Made by a program: the position numbers and the translations under genes. 64,000 nt of DNA from Algibacter marinivivus (GTDB taxonomy: Bacteria; Bacteroidota; Bacteroidia; Flavobacteriales; Flavobacteriaceae). This document shows positions 43,897-52,643 of this stretch, piece by piece; the first letter of the stretch is position 1; each line of letters starts with the position of its first letter. The notes beneath the pieces are model-generated. The model was not told the origin of the DNA. It made no database searches and was given only the letters and a program-made list of their open reading frames with translations. The stretch is from assembly GCF_003143755.1 (NCBI RefSeq), contig NZ_QFRI01000002.1:650670-714669 (forward strand), given 5' to 3'.

Positions 43897-45807
43897 ATGA
43901 CAAAAGGAAACATTAATGTATCGGTAGAAAACATCTTCCCACTCATTAAAAAATTCTTGTATAGCGACCACGAAATCTTTTTACGTGAGTTAATAAGTAA
44001 CGCTACTGATGCCACTTTAAAGCTAAAACATTTAACTAATGTTGGTGATGCCAAAGTGGAATATGGCAACCCTCAAATAGAAGTTAAAATTGATAAAGAT
44101 GGAAAGAAGCTTCATATCTCTGACCAAGGTTTAGGTATGACAGCTGATGAAGTTGAAAAATACATCAACCAAGTGGCTTTTTCTGGAGCTGAAGAGTTTT
44201 TAGATAAGTACAAAGATTCGGCTAAAGACTCTGGAATTATTGGTCATTTTGGGCTAGGTTTCTACTCAGCATTTATGGTTGCTGATAAAGTAGAAATTAT
44301 TACAAAATCTTTTAAAGATGAACCTGCTGCACATTGGACATGTGACGGTTCTCCTGAGTTTACTTTAGAAGCTTCAGACAAAACAGAAAGAGGTACAGAA
44401 ATTATACTTCATATTGCTGAAGATTCAACTGAATTTCTTGAAGAAACTCGTATCCGTGAGTTATTAAATAAGTACAACAAGTTTATGCCTATTCCAATTA
44501 AATTTGGAACTAAGGAAGTTAACGACCCAGAGCATGAGCCAAAAACTACTAAAGATAAAGACGGTAAGGAAACTACAGAACCGCACAAACAAATTACTGT
44601 TGATGACATCATTAACAATCCAAATCCAGCTTGGACAAAACAACCAGCTGATTTAAAAGATGAGGATTATAGTGGTTTCTACAGAGAATTGTATCCCATG
44701 CAATTTGAAGAGCCGTTATTCAACATTCACTTAAACGTAGATTACCCGTTTAACTTAACAGGTATTTTATACTTCCCAAAAATGTCTAACGACATGCAAA
44801 TGCAGAAGGATAAAATCCAACTATACCAAAACCAAGTTTTTGTAACTGATAATGTTGAAGGTATTGTTCCTGAATTTTTAACCATGCTTCGTGGAGTTAT
44901 TGATTCTCCAGATATTCCATTAAACGTATCACGTTCTTATTTACAAGCTGATGGTGCGGTTAAAAAGATATCATCTTACATCACTAGAAAAGTTGCAGAT
45001 AAATTAAAATCGTTATTCAATAATAACCGCGAAGATTTTGAAGCAAAATGGAACGATATTAAAATCGTGATTGAATATGGTATGCTTTCTGAAGAAAAAT
45101 TCTTCGAAAAAGCCGATGCTTTTGCTTTATACCCAACAGTTGATGGAACTTACTACACTTATGAAGAGTTGTTCAACAAAATTAAAGCAAAACAAACCGA
45201 TAAAGATGATAAATTAGTGATTCTTTACGCTTCTGATAAAGATGCACAACATAGCTATATAGAATCGGCTAAAGCTAAAGATTACGAGGTGCTGTTATTA
45301 GACTCTCCTATAGTTTCGCATTTAATTCAAAAATTAGAAAGCACTAAAGAAAACATTACGTTTGCTCGTGTTGATGGTGATCATATTAATAATTTAATTA
45401 AGAAAGATGAAAACACCATTTCTAAATTAGATGAAGATCAAACCAAAGCTTTAGATGAATTATTGAAAGAAGTTATTCCTTCTGAAAAATTCACAGTACA
45501 ACTTGAAGCTATGGATAGTAACGAATCGCCTTTCACGATAACGCAACCAGAATTTATGCGCAGAATGAAAGAAATGCAAGCTACTGGTGGTGGCGGAATG
45601 AATATGTTTGGCAACATGCCAGAAATGTTTAACCTAGTTGTAAATACAAACTCTGAATTGGTTGGTGAAATTCTTGGAACCAAAACCAAAAAGAAACAAG
45701 AGCGACTAATTAACCAAAGTTTAGACTTGGCAAGATTATCTCAAGGTTTACTTAAAGGTGAAGAGTTAACAAACTTCATCAAACGTAGCTACGAGATGAT
45801 AAAATAG
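43897..45807 (+). CDS. htpG: Molecular chaperone HtpG (Hsp90)
   Basis: This 636-residue Hsp90 homologue has the GHKL ATPase domain with the motifs ELISNATDA, DQGLGMT and GIIGHFGLGFYSAFMVADKV, the middle domain with NVSRSYLQADGAVKKI, and the dimerisation domain. An acidic Lys/Glu/Thr-rich insert (about 205-235) sits at the linker between domains. It is transcribed alone and ends in a hairpin terminator. Confidence 0.97.
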   Translation: MTKGNINVSVENIFPLIKKFLYSDHEIFLRELISNATDATLKLKHLTNVGDAKVEYGNPQIEVKIDKDGKKLHISDQGLGMTADEVEKYINQVAFSGAEEFLDKYKDSAKDSGIIGHFGLGFYSAFMVADKVEIITKSFKDEPAAHWTCDGSPEFTLEASDKTERGTEIILHIAEDSTEFLEETRIRELLNKYNKFMPIPIKFGTKEVNDPEHEPKTTKDKDGKETTEPHKQITVDDIINNPNPAWTKQPADLKDEDYSGFYRELYPMQFEEPLFNIHLNVDYPFNLTGILYFPKMSNDMQMQKDKIQLYQNQVFVTDNVEGIVPEFLTMLRGVIDSPDIPLNVSRSYLQADGAVKKISSYITRKVADKLKSLFNNNREDFEAKWNDIKIVIEYGMLSEEKFFEKADAFALYPTVDGTYYTYEELFNKIKAKQTDKDDKLVILYASDKDAQHSYIESAKAKDYEVLLLDSPIVSHLIQKLESTKENITFARVDGDHINNLIKKDENTISKLDEDQTKALDELLKEVIPSEKFTVQLEAMDSNESPFTITQPEFMRRMKEMQATGGGGMNMFGNMPEMFNLVVNTNSELVGEILGTKTKKKQERLINQSLDLARLSQGLLKGEELTNFIKRSYEMIK

Positions 45808-45848
45808 TTGACACGCTGAAAACTATTCGGCATCCTATTATATATTAG

Positions 45849-45879
45849 AACCACTTTGTAAAAACAAGGTGGTTTTTTT
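45849..45879 (+). terminator. Terminator after htpG
   Basis: Arms aaccactttg and caaggtggtt (one G-U pair) followed by seven T. Confidence 0.85.
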
Positions 45880-45880
45880 G

Positions 45881-45910
45881 TTGTTATAACATAAGCTCTA
45901 ATTATATTTG
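45881..45910 (+). promoter_or_regulatory. Promoter of the FKBP gene
   Basis: TTG (45881-45883), 19 bases, TATATTTG (45903-45910). Full match to the Bacteroidota consensus, directly after the htpG terminator and 20 bases before the start codon. Confidence 0.75.
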
Positions 45911-45929
45911 CCTTTTAAAAATCTATGTT

Positions 45930-46388
45930 ATGAAAAATATACTTACTGCATTAAGCTTAATTCTTTTTATGTCTTGTTCTTCAGATGATAAAAAAACAAC
46001 CATTGATTTTAGAGCTCAAAACGAAGAAGACATTTTAGCATATATAAGCGCAAATAATTTAAACGCAGAAAAGAGTAATTCTGGATTATACTATGTAATT
46101 AACGAACCTGGAACGGGAGCACAACCAACAGCCACAGATAACGTTACTGTTGCATACAAAGGCTATTATACAAATGGAAGCGTTTTTGATGAAAGCAGTG
46201 CATCAGGAATTGCATTTGGCTTACAGCAAGTTATTCCTGGTTGGACTGAAGGTATTACATATTTTAAAGAAGGCGGAAACGGAATTTTATTGGTTCCTTC
46301 TCACTTAGGGTACGGTAGCAATGACTTTAGAGGAATCCCAGGAGGATCAGTTCTTATTTTTGATGTAGAACTTATTTCTGTTAATTAA
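45930..46388 (+). CDS. FKBP-type peptidyl-prolyl isomerase lipoprotein
   Basis: This 152-residue protein has a lipoprotein signal ending in ILFMSC, so it is membrane-anchored. The mature domain is an FKBP: DNVTVAYKGYYTNGSVFDES, then VIPGWTEGITYFKEGGNGIL and PGGSVLIFDVELISV. It should help fold exported proteins at the cell envelope. It is followed by a terminator and then by the NACHT cassette. Confidence 0.92.
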   Translation: MKNILTALSLILFMSCSSDDKKTTIDFRAQNEEDILAYISANNLNAEKSNSGLYYVINEPGTGAQPTATDNVTVAYKGYYTNGSVFDESSASGIAFGLQQVIPGWTEGITYFKEGGNGILLVPSHLGYGSNDFRGIPGGSVLIFDVELISVN

Positions 46389-46416
46389 AAAACATTCTTT
46401 TAACTTATAATTGAAA

Positions 46417-46446
46417 AACCACTTTGTGAAACAGGGTGGTTATTTT
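46417..46446 (+). terminator. Terminator after the FKBP gene
   Basis: Arms aaccacttt and agggtggtt with two G-U pairs, then T-rich sequence. Very similar to the htpG terminator. Confidence 0.65.
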
Positions 46447-46488
46447 GTTTAAAGACTATCTTGACTTTGTCAGAAAAAAAACATAACT

Positions 46489-46549
46489 TCGTTTGACGTC
46501 GGATATAAGTCATTAAAACGACGCATATCCGTAAAAACCGTTGTAGGTA
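46489..46549. repeat. Left boundary of the NACHT cassette (attC-like half)
   Basis: A hairpin (cggatat 46500-46506 with atatccg 46525-46531) ends with aaaaccgtt at 46534-46542. The base after G at 46540 starts the inverted repeat gttgtaggta (46540-46549), which is an exact complement of tacctacaac at 48407-48416. The nine bases aaaaccgtt recur at 48531-48539. Confidence 0.6.
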
Positions 46550-46563
46550 ATTAAAAAAAGAAT

Positions 46564-48399
46564 ATGCAATCAAAAATTGAAGTAACAAATTTAATTTCAC
46601 CAATAATAAGTATTTATAAAGCTTTAAACGATGAATGGAAAAATTTACTCGATGAAGGTCTATACACATACACTCATAGTCAATTATCTAAATATTATTA
46701 CGTAAATACGTTTTTACATAGATGGGAAAAAATCAAATTTACTGAGGTTTATTATCCTATTAAATCTAAATACAAAGAATTGGAAACCGATTTTACTGAT
46801 TTAGATGATTTATTTAAGGAATACCAGTATTTTTCTTTAGTTGGAAAGGCTGGCAGCGGAAAGAGTACATTGGTAAAGCATATCTTCATTCAATGTCTAA
46901 AACAAAAATTAAAACTACCAATATTAATTGAACTGAGAAACCTTAATAAATCTGACTCAAAAAGCTTAAAAGAATATGTTTCAAAAAAAATATTACTTAA
47001 TAATGTTAAACCAAATCAAAATATTTTGGAAAGAGCATTGTTCGAAGGCAAATTTCTATTTATTCTAGACGGATATGATGAATTGTTTTCAGATTCCAAA
47101 CATGAAATTAGAACTGAAATTGAAGAATTTATTGATTTATACTTCGACAATTGTTTCATCATCACATCTAGACCTGGAGCTGGAATTGAAAATTTTCCAA
47201 GATTTCATGAATTTCGAGTACTTGATATTGAGTCTGATGAGATTCCTTCATTCATAAAAAAAATGAAAATTGATAAAGAGCGAGAAGAAAGAATTATTGA
47301 TGCTATATCAGGTAATCTTGATGGGAGTTTAACTTCATATTTAAGAAATCCCTTACTTCTTTCAATGTTTATTTTATCATTTGAAAATCACCCTGAAATA
47401 CCAAGTAAAAAAAGCGCATTTTACAGAAATGTATTTGACACTTTATATTCAAAACACGATGGAATAACTAAAAGTAGTTTTCCAAGAGAAAAAATTTCAA
47501 ATCTAGATAGGGAGGAATTTGAAGAACTACTTCAATATTTCTCTTATATCACCTTTTTTAATGGTGAATATACATTTACTGAATCAAGAATAATTGATAT
47601 ACTAAAGATAATCAAGAAAAAAGTCTCTGATCTCAATTTTGATTCCAAAAAAGTACTTTTTGACTTAAAGGTACCTATATCGATTCTTATTAAAGATGGT
47701 TATGAATTAAAATTTCCTCACAGATCTATGCAAGAATACTTTGCTGCTAAATTTATTTCATTGTTGAAACCAGATCAGAAAGAAACAGCATATAATAGAT
47801 ATAACAACTTGCTAGAGCAAAGTAAAGATACTGGTTTTGGATTTTGGGATATTTCTTATGAAATAGATAAATATTCATTCACAAAATATTTCTTAATACC
47901 GAAAGCAAAAAAAATAATTACTGAATTTTCTAAAGTAAATAGTTTGGAAAATTTTAAACATTTTGGAGAAACGTTGAGCTTAAGTTTTAGCTTTAGTAAA
48001 AACAAAAAAGGTGAAATCCAAAATATTAGTCCCGATTCGGGTTTTGGCAATAATTATATAGAAGAATTTAAAATTTTCTCTTTACTAGGTGATGAACAAA
48101 TAATTCATGACACAATTTCATTCATTTATAAACAGTTTCCTAAAGAACTTAAACAGAAATATTACAAATATATTATAGATATTTTTGACTTAAATAAGAT
48201 TAAAGATTATACTAAAGTTTCTAGTTATTCAGCTACATTAGAGGAAATGATAAATGACAATTTATTTGATTTATTAGTGGAAAAAGGCGCTCTTAAAAAA
48301 ATAGAAGAAATGTGTATAGGTTTAAGAAAATCAATAGAACAAATACATAAATCAATAGAAAATCAAAACCAAAATATTTCAGACTTACTTGAATTTTAA
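46564..48399 (+). CDS. NACHT-domain NTPase, candidate antiphage protein
   Basis: This 611-residue protein has a STAND-class NACHT ATPase core: Walker A GKAGSGKST at residues 94-102, Walker B FLFILDGYDEL at 164-174 with the extra acidic residue typical of NACHT, and a sensor Arg in CFIITSRPG near 197-205. FPHRSMQEYFAAKF follows near residue 400, the winged-helix end motif of NACHT modules. The N-terminal 80 residues are a short helical domain without a known nuclease or protease signature. The about 200 C-terminal residues are unassigned and end in a coiled coil. Bacterial NACHT proteins include experimentally shown antiphage defence proteins; that role here is inference. The gene is framed by cassette-like repeats. 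Confidence 0.85.
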   Translation: MQSKIEVTNLISPIISIYKALNDEWKNLLDEGLYTYTHSQLSKYYYVNTFLHRWEKIKFTEVYYPIKSKYKELETDFTDLDDLFKEYQYFSLVGKAGSGKSTLVKHIFIQCLKQKLKLPILIELRNLNKSDSKSLKEYVSKKILLNNVKPNQNILERALFEGKFLFILDGYDELFSDSKHEIRTEIEEFIDLYFDNCFIITSRPGAGIENFPRFHEFRVLDIESDEIPSFIKKMKIDKEREERIIDAISGNLDGSLTSYLRNPLLLSMFILSFENHPEIPSKKSAFYRNVFDTLYSKHDGITKSSFPREKISNLDREEFEELLQYFSYITFFNGEYTFTESRIIDILKIIKKKVSDLNFDSKKVLFDLKVPISILIKDGYELKFPHRSMQEYFAAKFISLLKPDQKETAYNRYNNLLEQSKDTGFGFWDISYEIDKYSFTKYFLIPKAKKIITEFSKVNSLENFKHFGETLSLSFSFSKNKKGEIQNISPDSGFGNNYIEEFKIFSLLGDEQIIHDTISFIYKQFPKELKQKYYKYIIDIFDLNKIKDYTKVSSYSATLEEMINDNLFDLLVEKGALKKIEEMCIGLRKSIEQIHKSIENQNQNISDLLEF

Positions 48400-48406
48400 T
48401 ATTAAC

Positions 48407-48545
48407 TACCTACAACAACGTATATAAAAAATAGCGGTAGATGTTTAAAAGAATTGTTTTTCCTACTTTTAAAAAAACAATAATCAAATCTGAAAAGTCC
48501 GAACACTCAAAACCGCCACTTTTCATATACAAAACCGTTAAACGA
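48407..48545 (+). repeat. Right boundary of the NACHT cassette (attC-like palindrome)
   Basis: It begins with tacctacaac, the exact complement of the cassette start. Arms at 48420-48437 and 48513-48530 pair in 15 of 18 positions. All three mismatches are A-C on the top strand but G-T on the bottom strand, so the bottom strand folds better. It ends in ccgttaaac (48535-48543), where gttaaac fits the integron GTTRRRY consensus. Confidence 0.65.
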
Positions 48546-48550
48546 ACCAT

Positions 48551-49186
48551 TTGAAAATTACCTCAACAAACATAGCAAAACCAACAACCATCATTTGGAA
48601 TGGGAAAGAAGAACTTACAGGCATTTATAAAAAGTCAGTAAACCAATTTATTTTTTTAGGAAACGAAAACGTTAAAGATGATGAAATCTCAGACAGAAAG
48701 CATCATGGTGGTGAGTTTAAAGCTTGCTATCTGTTTTCTGCTGACCATTATGACTACTGGAAAAAGCTATATCCAAATTTAAATTGGGAATATGGTATGT
48801 TTGGAGAAAATCTCACTGTTTCTGGATTAAATGAAAAAGAGATTCATATTGGTGATGTTTACAAAATAGGTTCGGCTTTAGTTCAAATAACACAACCTAG
48901 AGAACCTTGCTTTAAATTTGGTGTAAAATTTGGCACTCAAAACGTACTAAAGCAGTTTATTGAACATGGATACCCAGGAACTTATATTAGAGTTTTAGAA
49001 GAAGGTTATGTTAAAACAGGAGACACATTAGAGTTAGTTGAAAAAGCTAAGAATAGTATCAGCACCTGGGATTTATTCAATTTATTATACAACCAAGAAA
49101 AAAATCAAGGCCACATCAAACTAATCATGGATAATAATGCCTTACCTAAACGAAAAAGAGATAAACTGAAATCTTTTTTAAGATAG
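48551..49186 (+). CDS. MOSC domain protein (YiiM-like) with TTG start
   Basis: This 211-residue protein has a MOSC domain: SDRKHHGGEFKACYLFSADH, then YGMFGENLTVSGLNEKEIHI and ITQPREPCFKFGVKF with the conserved Cys that is proposed to bind molybdenum cofactor sulfur. Relatives such as YiiM reduce N-hydroxylated purines. The start is a TTG, since the frame upstream is closed by a TAA at 48539-48541 and MKITSTNIAKPTTIIWNGKE is the usual family beginning. The start is 14 bases from the cassette junction, so the original promoter and leader were probably displaced by the insertion. Confidence 0.85.
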   Translation: MKITSTNIAKPTTIIWNGKEELTGIYKKSVNQFIFLGNENVKDDEISDRKHHGGEFKACYLFSADHYDYWKKLYPNLNWEYGMFGENLTVSGLNEKEIHIGDVYKIGSALVQITQPREPCFKFGVKFGTQNVLKQFIEHGYPGTYIRVLEEGYVKTGDTLELVEKAKNSISTWDLFNLLYNQEKNQGHIKLIMDNNALPKRKRDKLKSFLR

Positions 49187-49204
49187 GATTCTTTAGCTTT
49201 AGTA

Positions 49205-49212
49205 TATCTTTG
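49205..49212 (+). promoter_or_regulatory. -7 element for the DEAD-box gene
   Basis: TATCTTTG matches TAnnTTTG and lies 16 bases before the start codon; no clear TTG upstream at the best distance. Confidence 0.45.
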
Positions 49213-49228
49213 CATCAAACTTTTACAG

Positions 49229-50470
49229 ATGTCTTTTAAAGATTTAAAAATAAGCAAACCTATTTTACGTGCTGTTGCAGAAGCAGGATACGACAACCCT
49301 ACTCTAGTTCAAGAAAAAACCATTCCGCTTATTTTAAATAAAAAAGATGTAATTGTTTCAGCACAAACAGGTACAGGAAAAACAGCTGCTTTTGCACTAC
49401 CTATTTTGCAATCGTTATTAGACCAACAAGATGCTCCTAAAAAAGGTAAAACCATAAAAGCACTAATTGTAAGTCCAACCCGAGAATTGGCCATACAAAT
49501 TGAAGATAATTTTAAAACATACAACACTTACACAAACCTTAGATCAACAGTCGTTTATGGAGGTACTTCTATTGAACCTCAAAAAGATGTTTTGAAAAAA
49601 GGCGTAGATATTTTAATTGCCACTCCTGGGCGTTTATTGGATTTACATAAACAAGACATTATCAATCTAGATTATGTTGAAACGTTAGTCTTAGATGAAG
49701 CAGATTTAATGTTAGACATGGGTTTTATTGATGATGTTAGAAAGATTGAACGCTTATGTACCCGAGAAAAACAGATTCTTTTATTTTCTGCAACTATCCC
49801 TCATAAAGTTGAACAACTAGGTAATTCTATTTTAAAAACTCCTGAACGTGTTGAAGTCGCTCAAAATTCTTCGACTTCAAAAAACGTGGCTCAACTTTTA
49901 TATTATGTTCCAAAACGTAATAAAATTGAATTGTGTCTCCACTTGCTCAGAAACACTATTAAAGGAAATATCATCATTTTTAGACGCACTAAATTTGGTG
50001 TAGATAAATTAGAGAAAACTCTATTAAAAAATGGCTATAAAGTTGATAGCATTCATGGAGATAAAAGTCAGACTGCAAGACAAGATGCTCTAAAAAAATT
50101 CAAAAAAGGCGATGTTAATATTTTAATTGCCACAGATGTTGCTGCGCGTGGTATTGATATTACAGATTTGGATGCTGTTATAAATTTTGATTTACCAAAC
50201 GTACCTGAAACTTATGTGCACCGTATAGGAAGAACTGCTAGAGCAGGAAGCAAAGGAATGGCATATTCGTTTTGTTCTGCAGACGAAAAAAATTACATAA
50301 AAACCATCCAACAACTTATTCAACTTCAACTAGATATTATAGAAGACCATCCTTATCCTCTAGATCCAAAGGCTAAACCTATTGTTCATAAATCTAATAA
50401 AACAGGTAGTAAACATAGAAAAGGGCGAAAAAGTCAGGCTTCAAAAAAGAAAAAGAAACGTTGGTACTAG
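49229..50470 (+). CDS. DEAD-box RNA helicase
   Basis: This 413-residue ATP-dependent RNA helicase shows the family motifs in order: VSAQTGTGKTAAFALPIL (I), PTRELAIQI (Ia), TPGRLL (Ib), DEAD (II), SAT (III), and in the second domain IIIFRRTKFGVD, ATDVAARGID (V) and HRIGRTARAG (VI). The C-terminus is a short basic tail rich in Lys, Arg and Ser. It likely remodels RNA during ribosome assembly or decay. Convergent with the membrane protein gene at 50500. Confidence 0.95.
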   Translation: MSFKDLKISKPILRAVAEAGYDNPTLVQEKTIPLILNKKDVIVSAQTGTGKTAAFALPILQSLLDQQDAPKKGKTIKALIVSPTRELAIQIEDNFKTYNTYTNLRSTVVYGGTSIEPQKDVLKKGVDILIATPGRLLDLHKQDIINLDYVETLVLDEADLMLDMGFIDDVRKIERLCTREKQILLFSATIPHKVEQLGNSILKTPERVEVAQNSSTSKNVAQLLYYVPKRNKIELCLHLLRNTIKGNIIIFRRTKFGVDKLEKTLLKNGYKVDSIHGDKSQTARQDALKKFKKGDVNILIATDVAARGIDITDLDAVINFDLPNVPETYVHRIGRTARAGSKGMAYSFCSADEKNYIKTIQQLIQLQLDIIEDHPYPLDPKAKPIVHKSNKTGSKHRKGRKSQASKKKKKRWY

Positions 50471-50499
50471 TTTAGGCTATCAGAAAATTATATTATTTC

Positions 50500-50922
50500 T
50501 TAAGTTTCAAATCGTTTATTAAAATGATTTTTAAGTAATGGAATTTGAATACAAATCATCAATCCTAAAAGCATAATAGCGTAGGTAAATGTTTTGGATA
50601 ATGATAAACTAGGCATAATATCCATATTTATATTTTGAAGTACATTTAAATCTATAGATTGCATCCAACTTGTAGTTTCTGTATCACTTCCAAAAAAGAA
50701 TATATACAATACCAATCCTAAAACTCCAAAACCAATTAAAACCCAAGACTTCTTTGAAATAAGTGGCTTATAAACCGTTACTGTGCTTTTTTCTAAAGCA
50801 TTGACTTGAGACATTACAGTATCTGTAAAGTTAAAAGAAGGACGCTCTATTGTCTCTTTTCCTAAAACTTTTTTTGATAAATGTTCTAAATATTTAGTTT
50901 GTTTCTCCTCCATAATGTTCAA
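50500..50922 (-). CDS. Membrane protein paired with ECF sigma factor
   Basis: This 140-residue protein has two likely membrane helices (SWVLIGFGVLGLVLYIFFFG and TYAIMLLGLMICIQIPLL) and a cytoplasmic N-terminus of about 55 residues. I do not recognise the family. Its start lies inside the end of the sigma factor gene (29-base overlap), the typical position of an anti-sigma factor, so it may hold the sigma factor inactive at the membrane. No zinc-binding anti-sigma motif is seen. An internal ATG at 50913 may be the real start. Confidence 0.7.
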   Translation of the reverse strand: MNIMEEKQTKYLEHLSKKVLGKETIERPSFNFTDTVMSQVNALEKSTVTVYKPLISKKSWVLIGFGVLGLVLYIFFFGSDTETTSWMQSIDLNVLQNINMDIMPSLSLSKTFTYAIMLLGLMICIQIPLLKNHFNKRFET

Positions 50923-51481
50923 TAATTTCTGGTTCTAACTGAGCTTTCATAATTGTTGCCAATTTCTTTCTACTTCTAAACAACTTCACTTTAACATTAT
51001 TTGGTGTTAACCCAATAACTTTTGAAATTTCATCTAAAGATTGGTCTTCAAAATAATATAAAGTTAATATAAATGCATCATCACTTGGTAGTTGCGTTAT
51101 ACATTTTTGAATGGCTTGGTTTCGCTCTTCATTTTCTAATTGACTTAAAGCATTATCGATTGTTTTTACTTGATGTTCTGTAAATTCATCAATAGCTACA
51201 TCATTAAAATGTTTTCGATTCTTTTTTAACCGATCCAAACTTGTGTTGTATGCTATTCTATATATCCATGTTGAGAATTTCGAATCGCCTTTAAATCTAC
51301 CTAAAGATTTATAAGCTTTTATGAAAGTATCTTGTGCAACTTCTTCAGCTTCTTCCCTATTCTTCAACATTCGTCTCGTTAACGTATATACTAGATCTTT
51401 ATAACGGTCAACCAAAATAGCAAATGCATTGGTATCTCCATTAATAATCAGGTCAATATAATGTTGGTCATCGATGGTCAT
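50894..51481 (-). CDS. ECF-type RNA polymerase sigma factor
   Basis: This 195-residue protein has the sigma70 region 2 (YKDLVYTLTRRMLKNREEAE, then VAQDTFIKAYKSLGRFKGDS and FSTWIYRIAYN) and region 4 (FILTLYYFEDQSLDEISKVI then GLTPNNVKVKLFRSRKKL). Length and lack of regions 1 and 3 define it as extracytoplasmic-function sigma, RpoE-like. It overlaps the membrane protein gene downstream, its probable regulator. The target regulon is not known. Confidence 0.93.
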   Translation of the reverse strand: MTIDDQHYIDLIINGDTNAFAILVDRYKDLVYTLTRRMLKNREEAEEVAQDTFIKAYKSLGRFKGDSKFSTWIYRIAYNTSLDRLKKNRKHFNDVAIDEFTEHQVKTIDNALSQLENEERNQAIQKCITQLPSDDAFILTLYYFEDQSLDEISKVIGLTPNNVKVKLFRSRKKLATIMKAQLEPEIIEHYGGETN

Positions 51482-51621
51482 TTTGAAAGTAAGACGACAA
51501 TATATTATATAAGGTTACACAACATCTTAAAAAAAAATCAATTAAAAGTGTAACCTAAAATAAAAACATATCGTCATAGGCTATGAACACATTAAAAATA
51601 ATCAATTAAAAACGAACAATT

Positions 51622-51969
51622 ATGGGATCAGAATTAATCATTATACCAATTATATTTGGTGCAATCTTCGGAGTATTTTATTTATATTTTTCTACAAGAA
51701 ATAAAGAGCGTTTAGCACTTATAGAAAAAGGAGCAGATGCTAGTATTTTTGTAAAAGGCAAAGGGTATACAGCACCTATATGGAAAATACTTATTTTAAA
51801 CCTTGCCTTATTATTAATGGGTATTGGTATAGGCGTATTTACAGCTTCAGTATTAGAACAATACACTACTCTTGATGAAGATGCTGTCTATCCAGCTACT
51901 ATCTTTTTAATGGCAGGTATAGGTCTATTTATAGGTTTTAATATGACTAAAAACTTAGATAAAGAATAA
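51622..51969 (+). CDS. DUF6249-like small membrane protein
   Basis: This 115-residue protein has three hydrophobic segments: IIPIIFGAIFGVFYLYF, ILILNLALLLMGIGIGVFTA and ATIFLMAGIGLFIGFNM. A short basic loop (STRNKERLALIEKGADASIF) follows the first helix. It matches the DUF6249 type often found near ECF sigma factors in Bacteroidota; here it is divergent from one and may be under its control. The function is unknown. Confidence 0.75.
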   Translation: MGSELIIIPIIFGAIFGVFYLYFSTRNKERLALIEKGADASIFVKGKGYTAPIWKILILNLALLLMGIGIGVFTASVLEQYTTLDEDAVYPATIFLMAGIGLFIGFNMTKNLDKE

Positions 51970-51999
51970 GCTAAAACTACTTATTAACTAAACTAAATA

Positions 52000-52030
52000 A
52001 AACTGCTTTCAATTTTGAAGGCAGTTTTTT
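52000..52030 (+). terminator. Terminator after the DUF6249 gene
   Basis: Arms aaactgctttc and gaaggcagttt (one G-U pair), then a T run. Confidence 0.7.
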
Positions 52031-52046
52031 TATCATTAACAGTAAT

Positions 52047-52616
52047 ATGAAAAATATTAACTTAAAACATAGTATTGAACTTGCTGCAAGAATTTATGTA
52101 TGGTTTATACTTAGTTCTTACGGTTTAGGAAAAATAGTTGGTGGTCAATTTCATCGTCGTGGAAAACTAACTGAAGATGTTGCGGTGCAAACCCTAGATA
52201 ATGCAACTGCTTTTGATTTAGCTTGGACATTTATGGGATACTCACAAGCATATATAACATTTATTGGCATGTCTCAAATAATTGGTGCATTTCTATTACT
52301 ATTTAATAAAACGAAATTTTTAGGAATTATAATTTTAGTACCAATTCTGTTAAACATAATTATATTTGATATAATTTTTCTTCCAGATTATGGAGCATTA
52401 GCTAGCGCAACTATATATTTTTCATTATTGATTTTAGTGCTTTATCTTAATAAAGAACGATTAATAAATGCCTATAAGTCCTTTATTACGGTTAATCCAA
52501 ACGAAGCTAAACTATACAACATTAAAATAATAATAATTACAGTAACTATAATTGCTATAATATTTGGTTTAGATCAGGCTAGTATTTATTTTTTAGATAA
52601 ATCAGGATTATTTTAG
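52047..52616 (+). CDS. DoxX-like membrane protein
   Basis: This 189-residue protein has about four to five membrane helices. The arrangement, with ARIYVWFILSSYGLGKIVGG, GYSQAYITFIGMSQIIGAFL and a last helix near 160-180, resembles the DoxX/SURF4-like group. Its function is not known. It begins 17 bases after the terminator of the upstream gene. Confidence 0.6.
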   Translation: MKNINLKHSIELAARIYVWFILSSYGLGKIVGGQFHRRGKLTEDVAVQTLDNATAFDLAWTFMGYSQAYITFIGMSQIIGAFLLLFNKTKFLGIIILVPILLNIIIFDIIFLPDYGALASATIYFSLLILVLYLNKERLINAYKSFITVNPNEAKLYNIKIIIITVTIIAIIFGLDQASIYFLDKSGLF

Positions 52617-52643
52617 GTAATATCTTAATCATTTTAAGCACAT

